A stretch of DNA of 13,411 nucleotides, taken from positions 1-13,411 of the forward strand of contig ML770234.1 in NCBI GenBank assembly GCA_009733575.1, given 5' to 3'. Source of the stretch: Gymnopus androsaceus JB14. Its lineage: Eukaryota > Basidiomycota > Agaricomycetes > Agaricales > Omphalotaceae. Position 1 is the first letter of the stretch, and each line of letters opens with the position of its first letter. This document shows, piece after piece, positions 1 through 8,213 of this stretch. A model generated the notes under the pieces. It was not told where the DNA came from and did no database searches. It saw only the letters and a list, made by a program, of their open reading frames with translations. The position numbers and the translations under genes were made by a program.

Positions 1-490
1 AGCGTACTTTATGTTCGAAATAAGATGCATTGCGCTGACGGCTGCTTTTATGTATGGCAGGGTGATGGAACGAAGCCGTTTTTCGGAATGTTGAATGCGA
101 TGTCGTATAAGAAAGTCCAGCCACCACAACCAATTAAGCCCACCGATTGAACGCTAAGGGAAGTAAGGATTTGTATTTTACTATGTAGCTCTTTCCTCAC
201 ACAATAAAAGTTCGTCAACTAAAATCCTCCATCTTTACGGTCCCCGAAAGTGTTCCACAAAGTTAGAACATCTCCACGGGTCCTTGACGCAAGTGAACGA
301 CTCGAATTGTATTGCATTATCGAGTGCTGCTGCTGCTGTATAGCACATACGATAACCATTTCACCGACTAGGAAAGCTATCAACATAGTAGTTAACTTTG
401 TAGCTTGGCCATCCGCATCTACATTTACTATGGCTCCAAATCCATTCCCTTCCACAACCACACGCACTTCCAGCTTTACCCTTGCAGTCC
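1..490. other. Intergenic sequence, no gene recognised
   Basis: Apart from repeat A, nothing could be assigned here. Open frames on both strands are short and lack coding-like third-position bias. A CTG/CAG-rich run near 328-342 is only a few triplets long. Confidence 0.5.
124..285 (+). repeat. Dispersed direct repeat A, copy 1
   Basis: This stretch matches 5405-5555 in the same orientation. The core, about 124-228 against 5406-5508, differs at only about 11 positions in 105, nearly all of them transitions plus a one-base indel. The match weakens over the following 50 bases. No reading frame in it looks coding. The partner copy directly follows the second HMG-CoA reductase pseudogene, while this copy precedes the first, so the repeat brackets the duplicated debris. 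It may be a flank of the duplicated segment or an old mobile-element remnant; the window alone does not decide. Confidence 0.75.
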
Positions 491-492
491 AT

Positions 493-620
493 CGCATCCA
501 AACCTCCGTACACCCTCTACCAAACTCGCCTCCGCCTTCTTCTCGCGGCGCTTCCGAAACAGATCCATGCTCCCTCGACCTTGGGTCTCCAGGATTTGGA
601 TTTTCTTACCAGATGGTCCT
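493..620 (+). other. Coding-like segment, unidentified (possible exon)
   Basis: A pyrimidine tract ending in CAG at about 489-491 could be a splice acceptor. The frame after it is open for about 43 codons with a strong preference for C or T in third positions, and ends at a TGA near 620. Its start reads SIASKPPYTLYQ. I do not recognise the protein. It lies 200 bases upstream of the HMG-CoA reductase remnant and in the same orientation, so it could be a more N-terminal piece of that gene, but I see no diagnostic motif. The overlapping minus-strand frame (476-709) has weaker codon bias. Confidence 0.25.
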
Positions 621-829
621 GATAGCGGAGATAGCGTTGGCTTTGACATCCAAAGAATCGAATCCCTGTCCGCTTCTCGCACAAGACGTTCCAGTTCCGC
701 AATAGTCACTCGAGGATCACTGCATCTCTTATACAGGAGTTATTTACTCCTGCTTAGAGTCGGTTCTCAATCTCGCTATCGTCGGTAAACAAGCTAAATT
801 CCCTTCGAGAGGCCAACCCCTCGACTCCA

Positions 830-1600
830 GTGATACAGCATGCATTGACAGCGTTTGCTGATACTGAGTGGGTCTTTTCTCTGGATGTGAATGTTCAGGG
901 GATACGGGTACTGAGGGCAAGCGAAACTGGGCTGGTAATGAGAAGGGTCCCTCACCTGTCTTCGTTCTTTCCCTCTCCGTACTCCTCCGCTTCTTCCAAC
1001 TCCAGTCCAACTCTAACCCCAATCGTGATCCCCAACTCCTCACTATCTAAATCTCAATCTCTATCCTCCTCGGAGCTCGTTGAAAACCACTAGTCGCCTC
1101 TCGTCGGAGACCCGGTCCTATCGAAATGGATAGTTATAGTTCTGGGGGTGTCGATTAGTTCAAATGGGTACTTGTTGAAGAGATAGCGGCTGCGGCTAAC
1201 AATACCGGTGCCAATGAGAAGTTAGGGAGCAGGGAGGTGTTGTTGGGGACAAGGCCAAGGAACCGGTATAACCTGTACAGCCTGCATACTCTCACTCTTA
1301 CCCGTACCCATCTCCGTCCCCTATCGTCCAGCAACCTTCGCACTAGACGAAGTCGACCGACGCGGGCAGAAACATTCCATTGGCTTCTTCCTCTTCATTG
1401 TCATCGTCAGACCCCGATAGTGACATCGACGACTCAGCTTCCCGTTCGCTCATTAGAAGAGCTCATCTTCATTACGACAGCGGTCCCTGGCCCACCAGCC
1501 TCACTTTACTACTCCTCAACGACGAGGAAGTCATCCTCCTAGCGCAGAATGGCAGGTACATAGATGGCGGAGAAGGAGGGAGAAGAAGTTTCCTGGCACG
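830..1600 (+). pseudogene. HMG-CoA reductase remnant, copy 1 (last membrane segment, linker, start of catalytic domain)
   Basis: HMG-CoA reductase makes mevalonate for sterol and terpenoid synthesis in the ER membrane. At 1094-1175 the frame reads VGDPVLSKWIVIVLG followed by NGYLLK, which matches the last transmembrane segment of fungal enzymes. The same frame is open upstream to 830, so that part probably belongs too, though its sequence is not conserved. At about 1380-1557 another frame reads NDEEVILLAQNG, the conserved entry to the catalytic domain, preceded by a serine/aspartate-rich linker. The region is broken: a TAG at 1091-1093, a frameshift in GIAAA near 1175, and another near 1375. 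After about 1600 only a faint resemblance remains (LYYHFERRL near 1745, compare the LYHYDYxRV region). About 1213-1557 is roughly 85 percent identical by eye to 4233-4594. No catalytic residues are present. Confidence 0.8.
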
Positions 1601-1885
1601 GTCAGCCCGGATGGGAGCCTGAGGAAAATCGATGTAAGGGGAGAACGGACACGGTTTGCTGGGTAGGGAGAGGGGGAACAGTGGTGTCTCGTTTTGTGTT
1701 TGGGGTGTCCTGTTTAGAAACTCGAGATGAAGTTCGTTTGTACTACCACTTTGAGCGGCGCCTCTCTTCCATATCCTAGTCTTCAAATTTAATTGTCCTC
1801 GTTTCTGGCGTCGGAAGCACGAACTCCAGTTTGCTACAAACATCGATCCCTATGATACAATACCGAATGAAAATTTTATCAAACA
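1601..1885. other. Intergenic sequence with possible HMG-CoA reductase trace
   Basis: The frame at 1564-1779 may carry a heavily diverged continuation of the reductase remnant, judged only by a short LYYHFERRL stretch. The rest, up to the stop codon of the SDR gene at 1886, shows nothing recognisable. Confidence 0.3.
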
Positions 1886-3120
1886 TTACTTATCACCAAA
1901 CTTGCTCTCCCATTCCAAAACAACATCAAGAGCAGCCAAAAATGTCTCCTCCTGTGGGATATAACTCGTCATACCCAGAACCTCCTCTGAAAACGTAGTA
2001 TCCAACGGAGCACTACTCTGCGGAACAGGAATCGAAGTCTCTTTCGGTAATCGTCCAGCAAGCTCTGGTCTCTTGTTGCGAATCAACGCAGCGACGTCTT
2101 TCCATTGGAACGTAGAGTTCACAATAATGAACCGCTTGTCGCGTCCGGGAACAGGAGGGGTAGTGAGAGCGAGAACATGAGCGCGAGCAACATCACGGAC
2201 ATCGATCATGTGTCCGAAGGGGATGGGAGGGTATTCAGGCGCAAAGAGCATTTGGATAAAGCCGTTTGTGCCAAGACTCGAGGGGGAAGAGGTGAGTAAG
2301 GATAGTTGGGGGCCGAAAATGAGTGTTGGGAGGACTAAGTTTGTTAAGGGAAATCCAAGTTAGTGAGGCTTTCAACAATCACACGAATTCGATACTTACC
2401 GACAGTGAAATCGATCTCGGGATGTTCGTGTGCGAGCTCCCATATCTTTTTGTCAGCGAGTGTCTTGGCTTCTATGTTAACTTGCAATCCATCTTTGTTC
2501 AGGTCAATGGTCTCCAGCGTGACGGAGCCATAATCTTTTTCTGTGAGGACACGAGTACCGAAGGCGGATTGGAAGTCGGCTGCAGGAGTAGATCGTGTTA
2601 GTTGACGACGAGTACTTGGAAGCTATATGCATTTACAGTCAAAAAGGGTAGCAAACGTCCCGGTAACAATGATCTTCTTCACTCCAGTAGCAATAGCTTG
2701 CTTCACGAGAGCAACAGTGCCATCGTAGTTACCCTAAAGCGGCAAACTTAAGTACAGCTGAAGACGACTCAAAGCAATAATAAACTCACGGAGAAAAGCT
2801 CCTGTCCCGAGACACCAGGGCCAAATATGGGAGAAGCAGAGTGGATGAGGGCATCGACACCTTTCAGCGCTGCAGAATGGTCGGAAGTCAAGGTTGGAAC
2901 TTCAACGACCTCCAACTGTTCTGGTGATACTTTGGGGAAGATGGATTGGAGTTTGGAGGCCGACCGAGCAGTTGCGCGGACAGTGTATCCCTTCTCAAGG
3001 AGTTGGGAAATAAGATGGGCTCCAAGGAAGCCTGTTCCACCAGTAACCTGATATTTTACTTAGAAATAGTTACTAGTCGGAAGGTTAAGAGACACATACG
3101 AGGATTGTTCCCTTGGACAT
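1886..3120 (-). CDS. NAD(P)-dependent epimerase/dihydroflavonol-4-reductase-like extended SDR, five exons
   Basis: Exons on the minus strand: 3120-3100, 3047-2790, 2733-2637, 2579-2400, 2334-1886. All four introns (52-65 nt) are GT...AG and the joined frame gives 334 residues with no stop. The N-terminus reads MSKGTIL then VTGGTGFLGAHL, a Rossmann TGxxGxxG nucleotide-binding motif at residues 9-16. Further family signatures are DALIHSASP (about residues 72-80), IIVTGTFATLF and FTVVLPTLIFGP. Length and layout fit the DFR-like NAD(P)-binding proteins of Agaricomycetes, which act on carbonyl or sugar-derived substrates in the cytosol; the substrate is unknown. Oddity: the YxxxK catalytic motif reads NIEAK (residues 160-164), so the tyrosine is asparagine (codon AAC) while the lysine is kept. 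A TATA box lies about 90 bases upstream of the start. The gene sits between two reductase pseudogene pieces but is itself uninterrupted. Confidence 0.92.
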
Positions 3121-3206
3121 TGTATAAGAGTTGTGATTGAGATTGGATGTTTTAAGAGTGTAGGAATGTGGATGAGAATGATAGTTTGAGCAGCGGAGCT
3201 ACCTTG

Positions 3207-3214
3207 CTTTTATA
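3207..3214 (-). promoter_or_regulatory. TATA box of the SDR gene
   Basis: The minus strand reads TATAAAAG about 87-94 bases upstream of the ATG at 3120. This is a good match to the eukaryotic TATA consensus at a plausible distance, implying a 5' leader of roughly 60 nt. Confidence 0.6.
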
Positions 3215-3244
3215 ACAAGCGATCGTAGAGTGATTATTCATGCA

Positions 3245-3265
3245 TTCAACAATCGGATTGTTGAA
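3245..3265. promoter_or_regulatory. Perfect 21-bp palindrome upstream of the SDR TATA box
   Basis: Ten-base arms TTCAACAATC and GATTGTTGAA surround a single central G. It lies about 30 bases upstream of the TATA box, where an activator site would be expected. A role as a dimeric transcription-factor site is inference; a chance palindrome cannot be excluded. Confidence 0.35.
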
Positions 3266-4019
3266 AGTCAGCAAGGAAGCTCAGAGTTCTCGCTGACTTG
3301 TTCATCTTCGCCCATTCAGGACCCCGCCTACTGGCCGAAAGTACGAGATTTCTAATGTATCAGTCAGCCGTCGCAAAAGTTTCACACTGTTAGGAACCGG
3401 GTTTGTGGAAACAAGAACGGCCAGTAACGGCGTTAATTCGACAAGGTAAAACGACGAGGTACAACGGTATTTAAGTAATGGAATAAGGGCCTAAATAAAG
3501 GAGTAGTTGTAAGTAAGTAAATACGAAGCAGTAGTTAATCCGGTGATTGAATAGATACTTAGCGGGTATGCGTATAGTATTTATTCCTGAGGTTCCTAAG
3601 GTCGATTACGGAGCTCCGAGACTCGTATATGCGTGCGGAACGGGCAGGAACGAGCGAGAGGATGACGGGAAAGGCGAGGGTAAGGATGAAATCCTTACAC
3701 ACACCTCCTGCATATAGATGAGCAAGGAAATCTTCATCCAGGCGATTCCATTAGTTAGGCTTGGAAGGTCATGGCAGAAAAGGATATATACTTGCTGTAG
3801 AAGGTTGGTATTTAAGCGCAATTGTGTTCGTTGGGACTTCGGTAGAGTTTTTAAATTCAGGCAACTTCCATCTCTGCGGAATTTACCTTCGTTCCGAGAG
3901 ACAGCCACCGTGCTAGATGTCATTCTCCATGTCATCCTCAAGCTTCAATAAAAAGACCTGTCCGAAATGCCTGGAAGGAATCTATCTGCGTCCTTTGTTG
4001 CCCTCTCAGGCTGCTCGCC
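3266..4019. other. Intergenic region between SDR promoter and P450 fragment
   Basis: No convincing gene was found. Open frames on either strand (for example 3606-3941 minus and 3718-3951 plus) show no recognisable motifs. The last few hundred bases may be the old promoter of the P450 fragment, with TATA-like tracts near 3783 and 3808. Confidence 0.4.
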
Positions 4020-4200
4020 ATGCCCGGGATATATATTATTGCTCTTTTTCTCATCCCTCTATTTTATGTTTTACACGCGGGACGAAAAACCTATCGTCTC
4101 CCTCCAGGACCTAGTAAGTTTAAGATAGTGCAGAACCTGTTCCACATGCCAAAGGGAGGTTATATGTGGCTTGATTATGCTGAGATGTGTCGGCAATACG
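4020..4200 (+). pseudogene. Cytochrome P450, first exon only (truncated)
   Basis: The frame begins with ATG and encodes a hydrophobic N-terminal anchor (IYIIALFLIPLFYVL) followed by the proline-rich hinge RLPPGPSKFKIVQNLFHMP and WLDYAEMCRQYG. This is the usual start of a fungal microsomal P450: membrane anchor, LPPGP hinge, then the first helix. The exon ends at a good donor, G|GTAAGT at 4200/4201. No second exon follows: within about 30 bases the sequence becomes homologous to HMG-CoA reductase. The heme-binding cysteine, the ExxR motif and everything after residue 60 are missing from the window. It is a gene fragment cut within its first intron. The exon has no stop or frameshift, suggesting fairly recent truncation or donor status in a duplication. 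Confidence 0.8.
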
Positions 4201-4232
4201 GTAAGTATCAATAACTAGTTTCCAACTTGGAG

Positions 4233-5390
4233 TTGGGAAGCTAGGGAGCAGGAAGGTGTTGTTGGAGAGAAGGTCAAGGAACCACCATAACCTGTACAGC
4301 CTGCACTCGAACTCTCACTCGTACCCGTACCTATCTCCGTCCTCCATTGTCCGGCAGCCTTCACACTAGACGAAGTCGACCGACGACTAAAATCACAGGC
4401 AAAATTATTTCCATTGGCTTCTTTCTCTTCATCGTCATCGTCAAACCCCGACAGCGACATCGACAACTCAGATTCCCGTTCGCTCATTAGAAGAGCTCGT
4501 CTTCATTACGACAACTGTCCCTAGCCCACCAGCCTCACTTTATTGGCACTCCTCAACGACAAACAAGTCATCTTCCTAGCGCAGATTGGCAAATTCCAGC
4601 TTATGCGTCTGAGAAGGAGCTGGGAAACATCAGGGAGGAATTCGAGAGGGTTGTTCGAGATCGTAGGACATCGATATCTCGCTTTGAAAATGCAAACTCT
4701 CGGATATTTATTTGTGCCGATGGCCAAACATGCTTGCTGGGAGAATGTCGCGCTCCCGCCTAGTAGTGCTGGCCCCTCTGAAAATTGACGGCCATATATT
4801 TCCTACTCCTATGGCTACTGCTGAAGGAATACTTGTCGCCTCCACTTCCCGAGGCTGTAAAGCACCCAAAGCAGGCGGAGGTGTTACTACCGTACTCATA
4901 CAAGATACCATGACGCGCAGCCCAGCAATCGATTTCCCGAATGTCCTCAAAGCAGAGCGGTGTAAAGCATGGATTGACTCTGTGGAAGGTTACGGGGTGA
5001 TCAAAGAGGCGTTTGAGTCGACCTCGAGGTTTGCGCGGTTAAGGAGTCTCAAGTGTGCGATGGCTGGGAGGATGTTTTTCGCAAGGTTCGCTACTGTGAC
5101 CGGACTGTAGAAACATATCCCGGATGTAGCCATGATGGGTTTGTCGGAGAATTATTGCACCAACAAGAAACTCGCTGCTATAAACTGGATTGAGGGAAGA
5201 GGAAGAATGTCGTTGCTGAAGCTGTAGATAGTGAACACTGTGTTGAAGACTACGGTGGGGGCCTTGGTGAACCTGAACACGAAGAAGAATCTGGTGGGGG
5301 AGTGCGATGGCGGGGAGTATTAGCTCGTGCAGCTAATATGCTCACGGCGGGACGGTACAGGACCCCGCGCAGAATGTGGAGAGTTCGTAT
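4233..5390 (+). pseudogene. HMG-CoA reductase remnant, copy 2 (linker and most of catalytic domain)
   Basis: Frame 1 reads LDEVDRRLKSQAK, a serine-rich linker, then NDKQVIFLAQIGK. A frameshift near 4591 leads to PAYASEKELG and later ACWENV. From about 4757 the catalytic domain is clear: GHIFPTPMATAEG, VASTSRGCKA, EAFESTSRFA, LKCAMAGR, then [35 protein letters not shown] and QDPAQNVESS. The family's catalytic Glu (in ATAEG), Lys (in NKKLAAINW) and Asp (in VQDPAQN) can still be seen, but the C-terminal part with the catalytic His is absent. Lesions: TAG at 4522-4524, the frameshift near 4591, a deletion around 4700-4755, TAG at 5108-5110 with about 20 codons missing (the DAMGMNM region), TAG at 5225-5227 with local frame changes, and TAG at 5321-5323. 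It cannot make an active enzyme. Confidence 0.93.
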
Positions 5391-5404
5391 TGTATGAAAG
5401 GAAA

Positions 5405-5555
5405 TCCACAACCAATCAAGCCTACCGATTGAACGCCAGGGGAAGTAAGAATTTGCATTTTGCTATGTAGCTCTTTCCCCACGCAATAAAGTTCGTCAAC
5501 TAAATTCCTAGCAGCCTTGAAGTGGTCTGAAAGTTAAGACCTCTGTAGAGCCCTA
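5405..5555 (+). repeat. Dispersed direct repeat A, copy 2
   Basis: Same-orientation partner of 124-285. The well conserved core is 5406-5508. It begins within about 20 bases of where HMG-CoA reductase similarity stops (VESS, near 5382), so it marks the breakpoint of that pseudogene. Confidence 0.75.
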
Positions 5556-5673
5556 CTTTGTTCTACTGGCTCTCGTCTAAAGATGGACGCACCAGCCCAT
5601 GCACTTACGAACACATGGATTGCATACTATCCAACAACACGGCGTATCAGATGATAAGTCTGCCATCCACCAT

Positions 5674-7002
5674 TCAGCTCCCAAACACCCCATTCAACAA
5701 CTCTTCCTTCCACCTACTCACGCTTCCCTCCCGTGCCTGCGCGGGTCTCCAAATATCTCCACCTCTACCACCTCTAAGCTGAACAACCAAGCTTCCCACA
5801 ACCGAATACGCCCTAACCCTGCCGCTCATCACCAACCAAGCATAAGCCTGGTCAATCGCGCGCGAATATGCGAACGGAGGGTATTCCAGGTGTTCGAGGA
5901 GTTTTGTTGCGCCAGAGGGTGAGAGAGCATACGCGTGTGTGCAGCGCGGGGAGTAGGATGGGTGGAGAGTGTTTTGCGATGGTAATGGCGATAGCGGTCG
6001 AGGGTCAAGGTCAAATAGCAGGGAACTTGATGATAATTGTGACGACTCGGATAAGGATATCGCAGGATGAAACGACTCGTTCGACCAACAGTGCCCTAAG
6101 AAGACTATATCCCAATCATCTGGTAAAACATGCCAGATCTTCGCAAGTCGTTGGCGAACGTCCTTTTCCATGTCAATGTCGTCTTCAAAGATGATACTAA
6201 TATGTTCGTTGGATGTGTTTCGCCCAGGACTGAGCTCATAGTACGCGTTATTCCGTTCCACGATCCTCCTCAACACCATCAAATGCGAATACCAGCACGC
6301 TACTCGCGCGGGGGTCAGGAACTTTTGGTACGGGAGCGTTGGCGAGTACCGAGAGAGACTAAAGTCTCTAGTGGCACATACTAGCTCTAGAGAAGAAGAT
6401 GTTTCGTTCGAATTGACAAGGAATTGGGAGAATTCTTCCCTGTCTGAGATGGCCGAAGTAGGGTTTGAGGAATAGATATCGAAGGCGGCGAGGGATGAGA
6501 GAATTTGAGTTTTTATTTCGGAATGACTTTGAGGTTTTGATGTGGGCCATTCGAAAGGAAGTTTAACAGGCTTTTCCCTTTCTGTTGTGTTTTCTTTCAC
6601 TATCTGCAGGTCAACTCTACCACGCATTGCCTCTTCCCTCAACCGTCTCACATTCGCCATGATTCTCCCTACCACTTCTTCTTCTGCTGAAGTTGCTTCA
6701 ACGTATGTCCAGTTCAGTCCAAGATAAGTTCGTAAGAATTCCATTCTGGCGCGACGATCGTTTCGGTGAGGGAGTGAAAGAACATAGATGGATTCCAAAT
6801 TATTTTCCGAGTATATGTATTCCGACTCCGAGACATATGGATCTCTCGAGCGAGAAATAAGAGGTCCAGATCCAACGTCAATTCGCGAGAGAGACAGACA
6901 GCGAAGAAAAGAAAACGTTGTAATTGCAAGCAAGACAATAACAAAGAAAAAAAGGAATTTGAAGCGGCGAGATTGTCTGGTAACGAGCTTGAAGTAGTCC
7001 AT
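5674..7002 (-). CDS. Glycosyltransferase family 25 (LPS-type) protein, type II membrane
   Basis: This is a single open exon. From the ATG at 7002 it encodes 442 residues; in-frame ATGs at 7086 and 7095 would add 28 or 31. I prefer 7002 because it puts the membrane anchor near the N-terminus and avoids overlap with the upstream gene's predicted end. Residues about 16-34 (LFFFVIVLLAITTFSF) form a signal anchor. Next comes IYVLSLPHRNDRRARMEFL, the GT25 N-terminal signature, then ACWYSHLMVLR, the acidic metal/donor site IIFEDDIDME, DDWDIVFLGHCW, and a C-terminal AYALSPSGATKLLEHL...AIDQAYAWL segment. The family transfers sugars from nucleotide donors; in fungi the acceptor is generally unknown, and a Golgi location facing the lumen is inferred. 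Several Asn-x-Ser/Thr sites suggest glycosylation. There is no frameshift or stop. Its 3' end lies about 280 bases from the reductase pseudogene. Confidence 0.87.
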   Translation of the reverse strand: MDYFKLVTRQSRRFKFLFFFVIVLLAITTFSFLRCLSLSRIDVGSGPLISRSRDPYVSESEYIYSENNLESIYVLSLPHRNDRRARMEFLRTYLGLNWTYVEATSAEEEVVGRIMANVRRLREEAMRGRVDLQIVKENTTEREKPVKLPFEWPTSKPQSHSEIKTQILSSLAAFDIYSSNPTSAISDREEFSQFLVNSNETSSSLELVCATRDFSLSRYSPTLPYQKFLTPARVACWYSHLMVLRRIVERNNAYYELSPGRNTSNEHISIIFEDDIDMEKDVRQRLAKIWHVLPDDWDIVFLGHCWSNESFHPAISLSESSQLSSSSLLFDLDPRPLSPLPSQNTLHPSYSPRCTHAYALSPSGATKLLEHLEYPPFAYSRAIDQAYAWLVMSGRVRAYSVVGSLVVQLRGGRGGDIWRPAQAREGSVSRWKEELLNGVFGS

Positions 7003-7072
7003 GATGTTCTTCAAAGAGCGAGTCAGAAATTGCGAGATGGCGGTTCTGAACTGACAGGGAAACGGACCACGG

Positions 7073-7382
7073 TCAGGTGCCTTCATCTTTCTCATGTCCA
7101 GACTCCAATCCTTTTCGAGAATAATTCAGAATAACGAACCTTCAAACACAGAAATTCGTCCAACTTACGTATAATCTCTTGAGCCAAATCGAGCTCCCAA
7201 CCCTCTTCTCTCTCAAATACATCTTCCCTCTGCATCTGTAGATTAAACGCGATGCCCATTGAACTGAACTCAATCTCGCGACCAAAGTAACCACCTCTCG
7301 AAGGTCGAATAACGTTCTCGATAACGCAATGGATTGGTCCCTCGAAACGCGGATATGACCACGTCTTCATGATCACGATATG
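7073..7382 (-). CDS. Last two exons of an unrecognised gene
   Basis: An exon at 7382-7169 is preceded by an acceptor (CTGTAG) and ends at a strong donor (C|GTAAGT). A 58-nt intron with a good branch-point-like CTGAAT leads to AAAAG at 7112-7111, and the final exon 7110-7073 reads RLESGHEKDEGT then stop. The main exon carries MKTWSYPRFEGPIHC, GGYFGREIEFSSMG and EEGWELDLAQEII. Codon use looks coding. I do not recognise the family. The stop lies about 70 bases upstream of the preferred GT25 start, in the same orientation. The upstream exons were not found: the sequence just 5' of 7382 reads better as coding on the opposite strand, so the gene may be truncated at that point. Confidence 0.45.
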
Positions 7383-7873
7383 CTACAGAGATAGACAGAG
7401 ATATCCTCCCCGACAAAGAGCGACACATCCTCTACGATGAGATCACCGCATCCATTCGCTTTGTCGATTCCTCCAAGACAGAAGCTGATCACGTCTGTGA
7501 CAGGATGTTTGCTGTTCGAGCCTACAAGTCCTTCATTTTCGAGCCCCGATTCCTTCTACATAGGTCTAGAGTTTTTTTCAGACCTGTTTGAATACCGCCA
7601 GTGTTCTCCGCCGACTTATTCTTGACTCCATTCATACCGTTTCACTTAGAAGTGGATTTCCCGGAAGACGGAGAGTGTATGGATAAATTCTTGATGGAGG
7701 GGATGACTCGACAGGAAGCTCTGTATGAAGTTGCGCCCATGGTTAATTCTAGGAAAAGAGCTTCATCTCATATTCTGATACTCTTTGATTGTTCGTATTT
7801 TCCACGACTGGCTAGGATTCATCAGTTTCTAACTTGTGACACCTCTGAGGCTTCAAGCTTGTCGTTGACTTGA
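7373..7873 (+). pseudogene. Coding-like plus-strand segment, probably a broken gene
   Basis: One plus-strand frame is open from 7373 to 7873 apart from a single TGA at 7589-7591. Codons in 7388-7561 end mostly in C or T, the pattern of real exons here, and read DILPDKERHILYDEITAS and AVRAYKSFIFEPRFLLH. After the TGA the frame gives EVDFPEDGECMDKFLMEG and MTRQEALYEVAPMVNSRK. An intron between the halves is possible (GT at 7564, CACTTAG ending at 7649), but that splice shifts the frame, so a nonsense or frameshift mutation is as likely. No family is recognised. It abuts the opposite-strand exon at about 7380, which suggests a rearrangement junction. Confidence 0.35.
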
Positions 7874-8061
7874 ACGTCCCCGCGGGTGTACACTGGCTTG
7901 ATGTCACTCACATGCTTACAGCTGATTGCAAAATCGGAGAGCGGTTTCGATTTCGTGGTGCTCAGCATTTTTGCTTGTATGTACACGTCTATTGGCCAGC
8001 GAAGAAGTTCAAGTGGAAGTTTTCCATTGAATTCGTGTTTGCCCGTAAATATCATCACTGA
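7849..8061 (+). other. Second coding-like plus-strand stretch, unidentified
   Basis: In a different frame from the preceding segment, the plus strand reads LNVPAGVHWLDVTHMLTAD and FCLYVHVYWPAKKFKW before a stop at 8059-8061. It may be a further exon of the same broken gene. The overlapping minus-strand frame (7822-8097) is equally long, so the coding strand is uncertain. Confidence 0.2.
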
Positions 8062-8213
8062 GCAGTGTCTTTCGAGAACCGCTCTCCAGTTTCGCATTTA
8101 GCTGTACAGTATGTATGGATTTTATGTGGACTTCCTTTTTCAATCTTTCGAGATTATGTAAGTGCAAGAATGGAAGATGAAAAAGGAACTGAAATACTCC
8201 AGGCAGTATTAAT

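Noticed and set aside
476..709. Minus-strand protein with LERLVREADRDS
   Set aside because: It looks like a helix at first sight, but its codon use shows little bias and a stop lies just upstream; the plus strand is the better coding candidate in the 5' part.
4215..4487. Minus-strand serine/aspartate-rich frame over reductase copy 2
   Set aside because: It is the antisense of the reductase linker and has no independent support.
830..5390. A working terpenoid biosynthesis cluster (HMG-CoA reductase, P450, SDR)
   Set aside because: Both reductase pieces carry stops, frameshifts and deletions, the P450 is one exon, and no terpene synthase is present.
6368..6550. Other open frames overlapping the GT25 gene on both strands
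   Set aside because: They lie within the 442-residue glycosyltransferase frame and show no motifs of their own.
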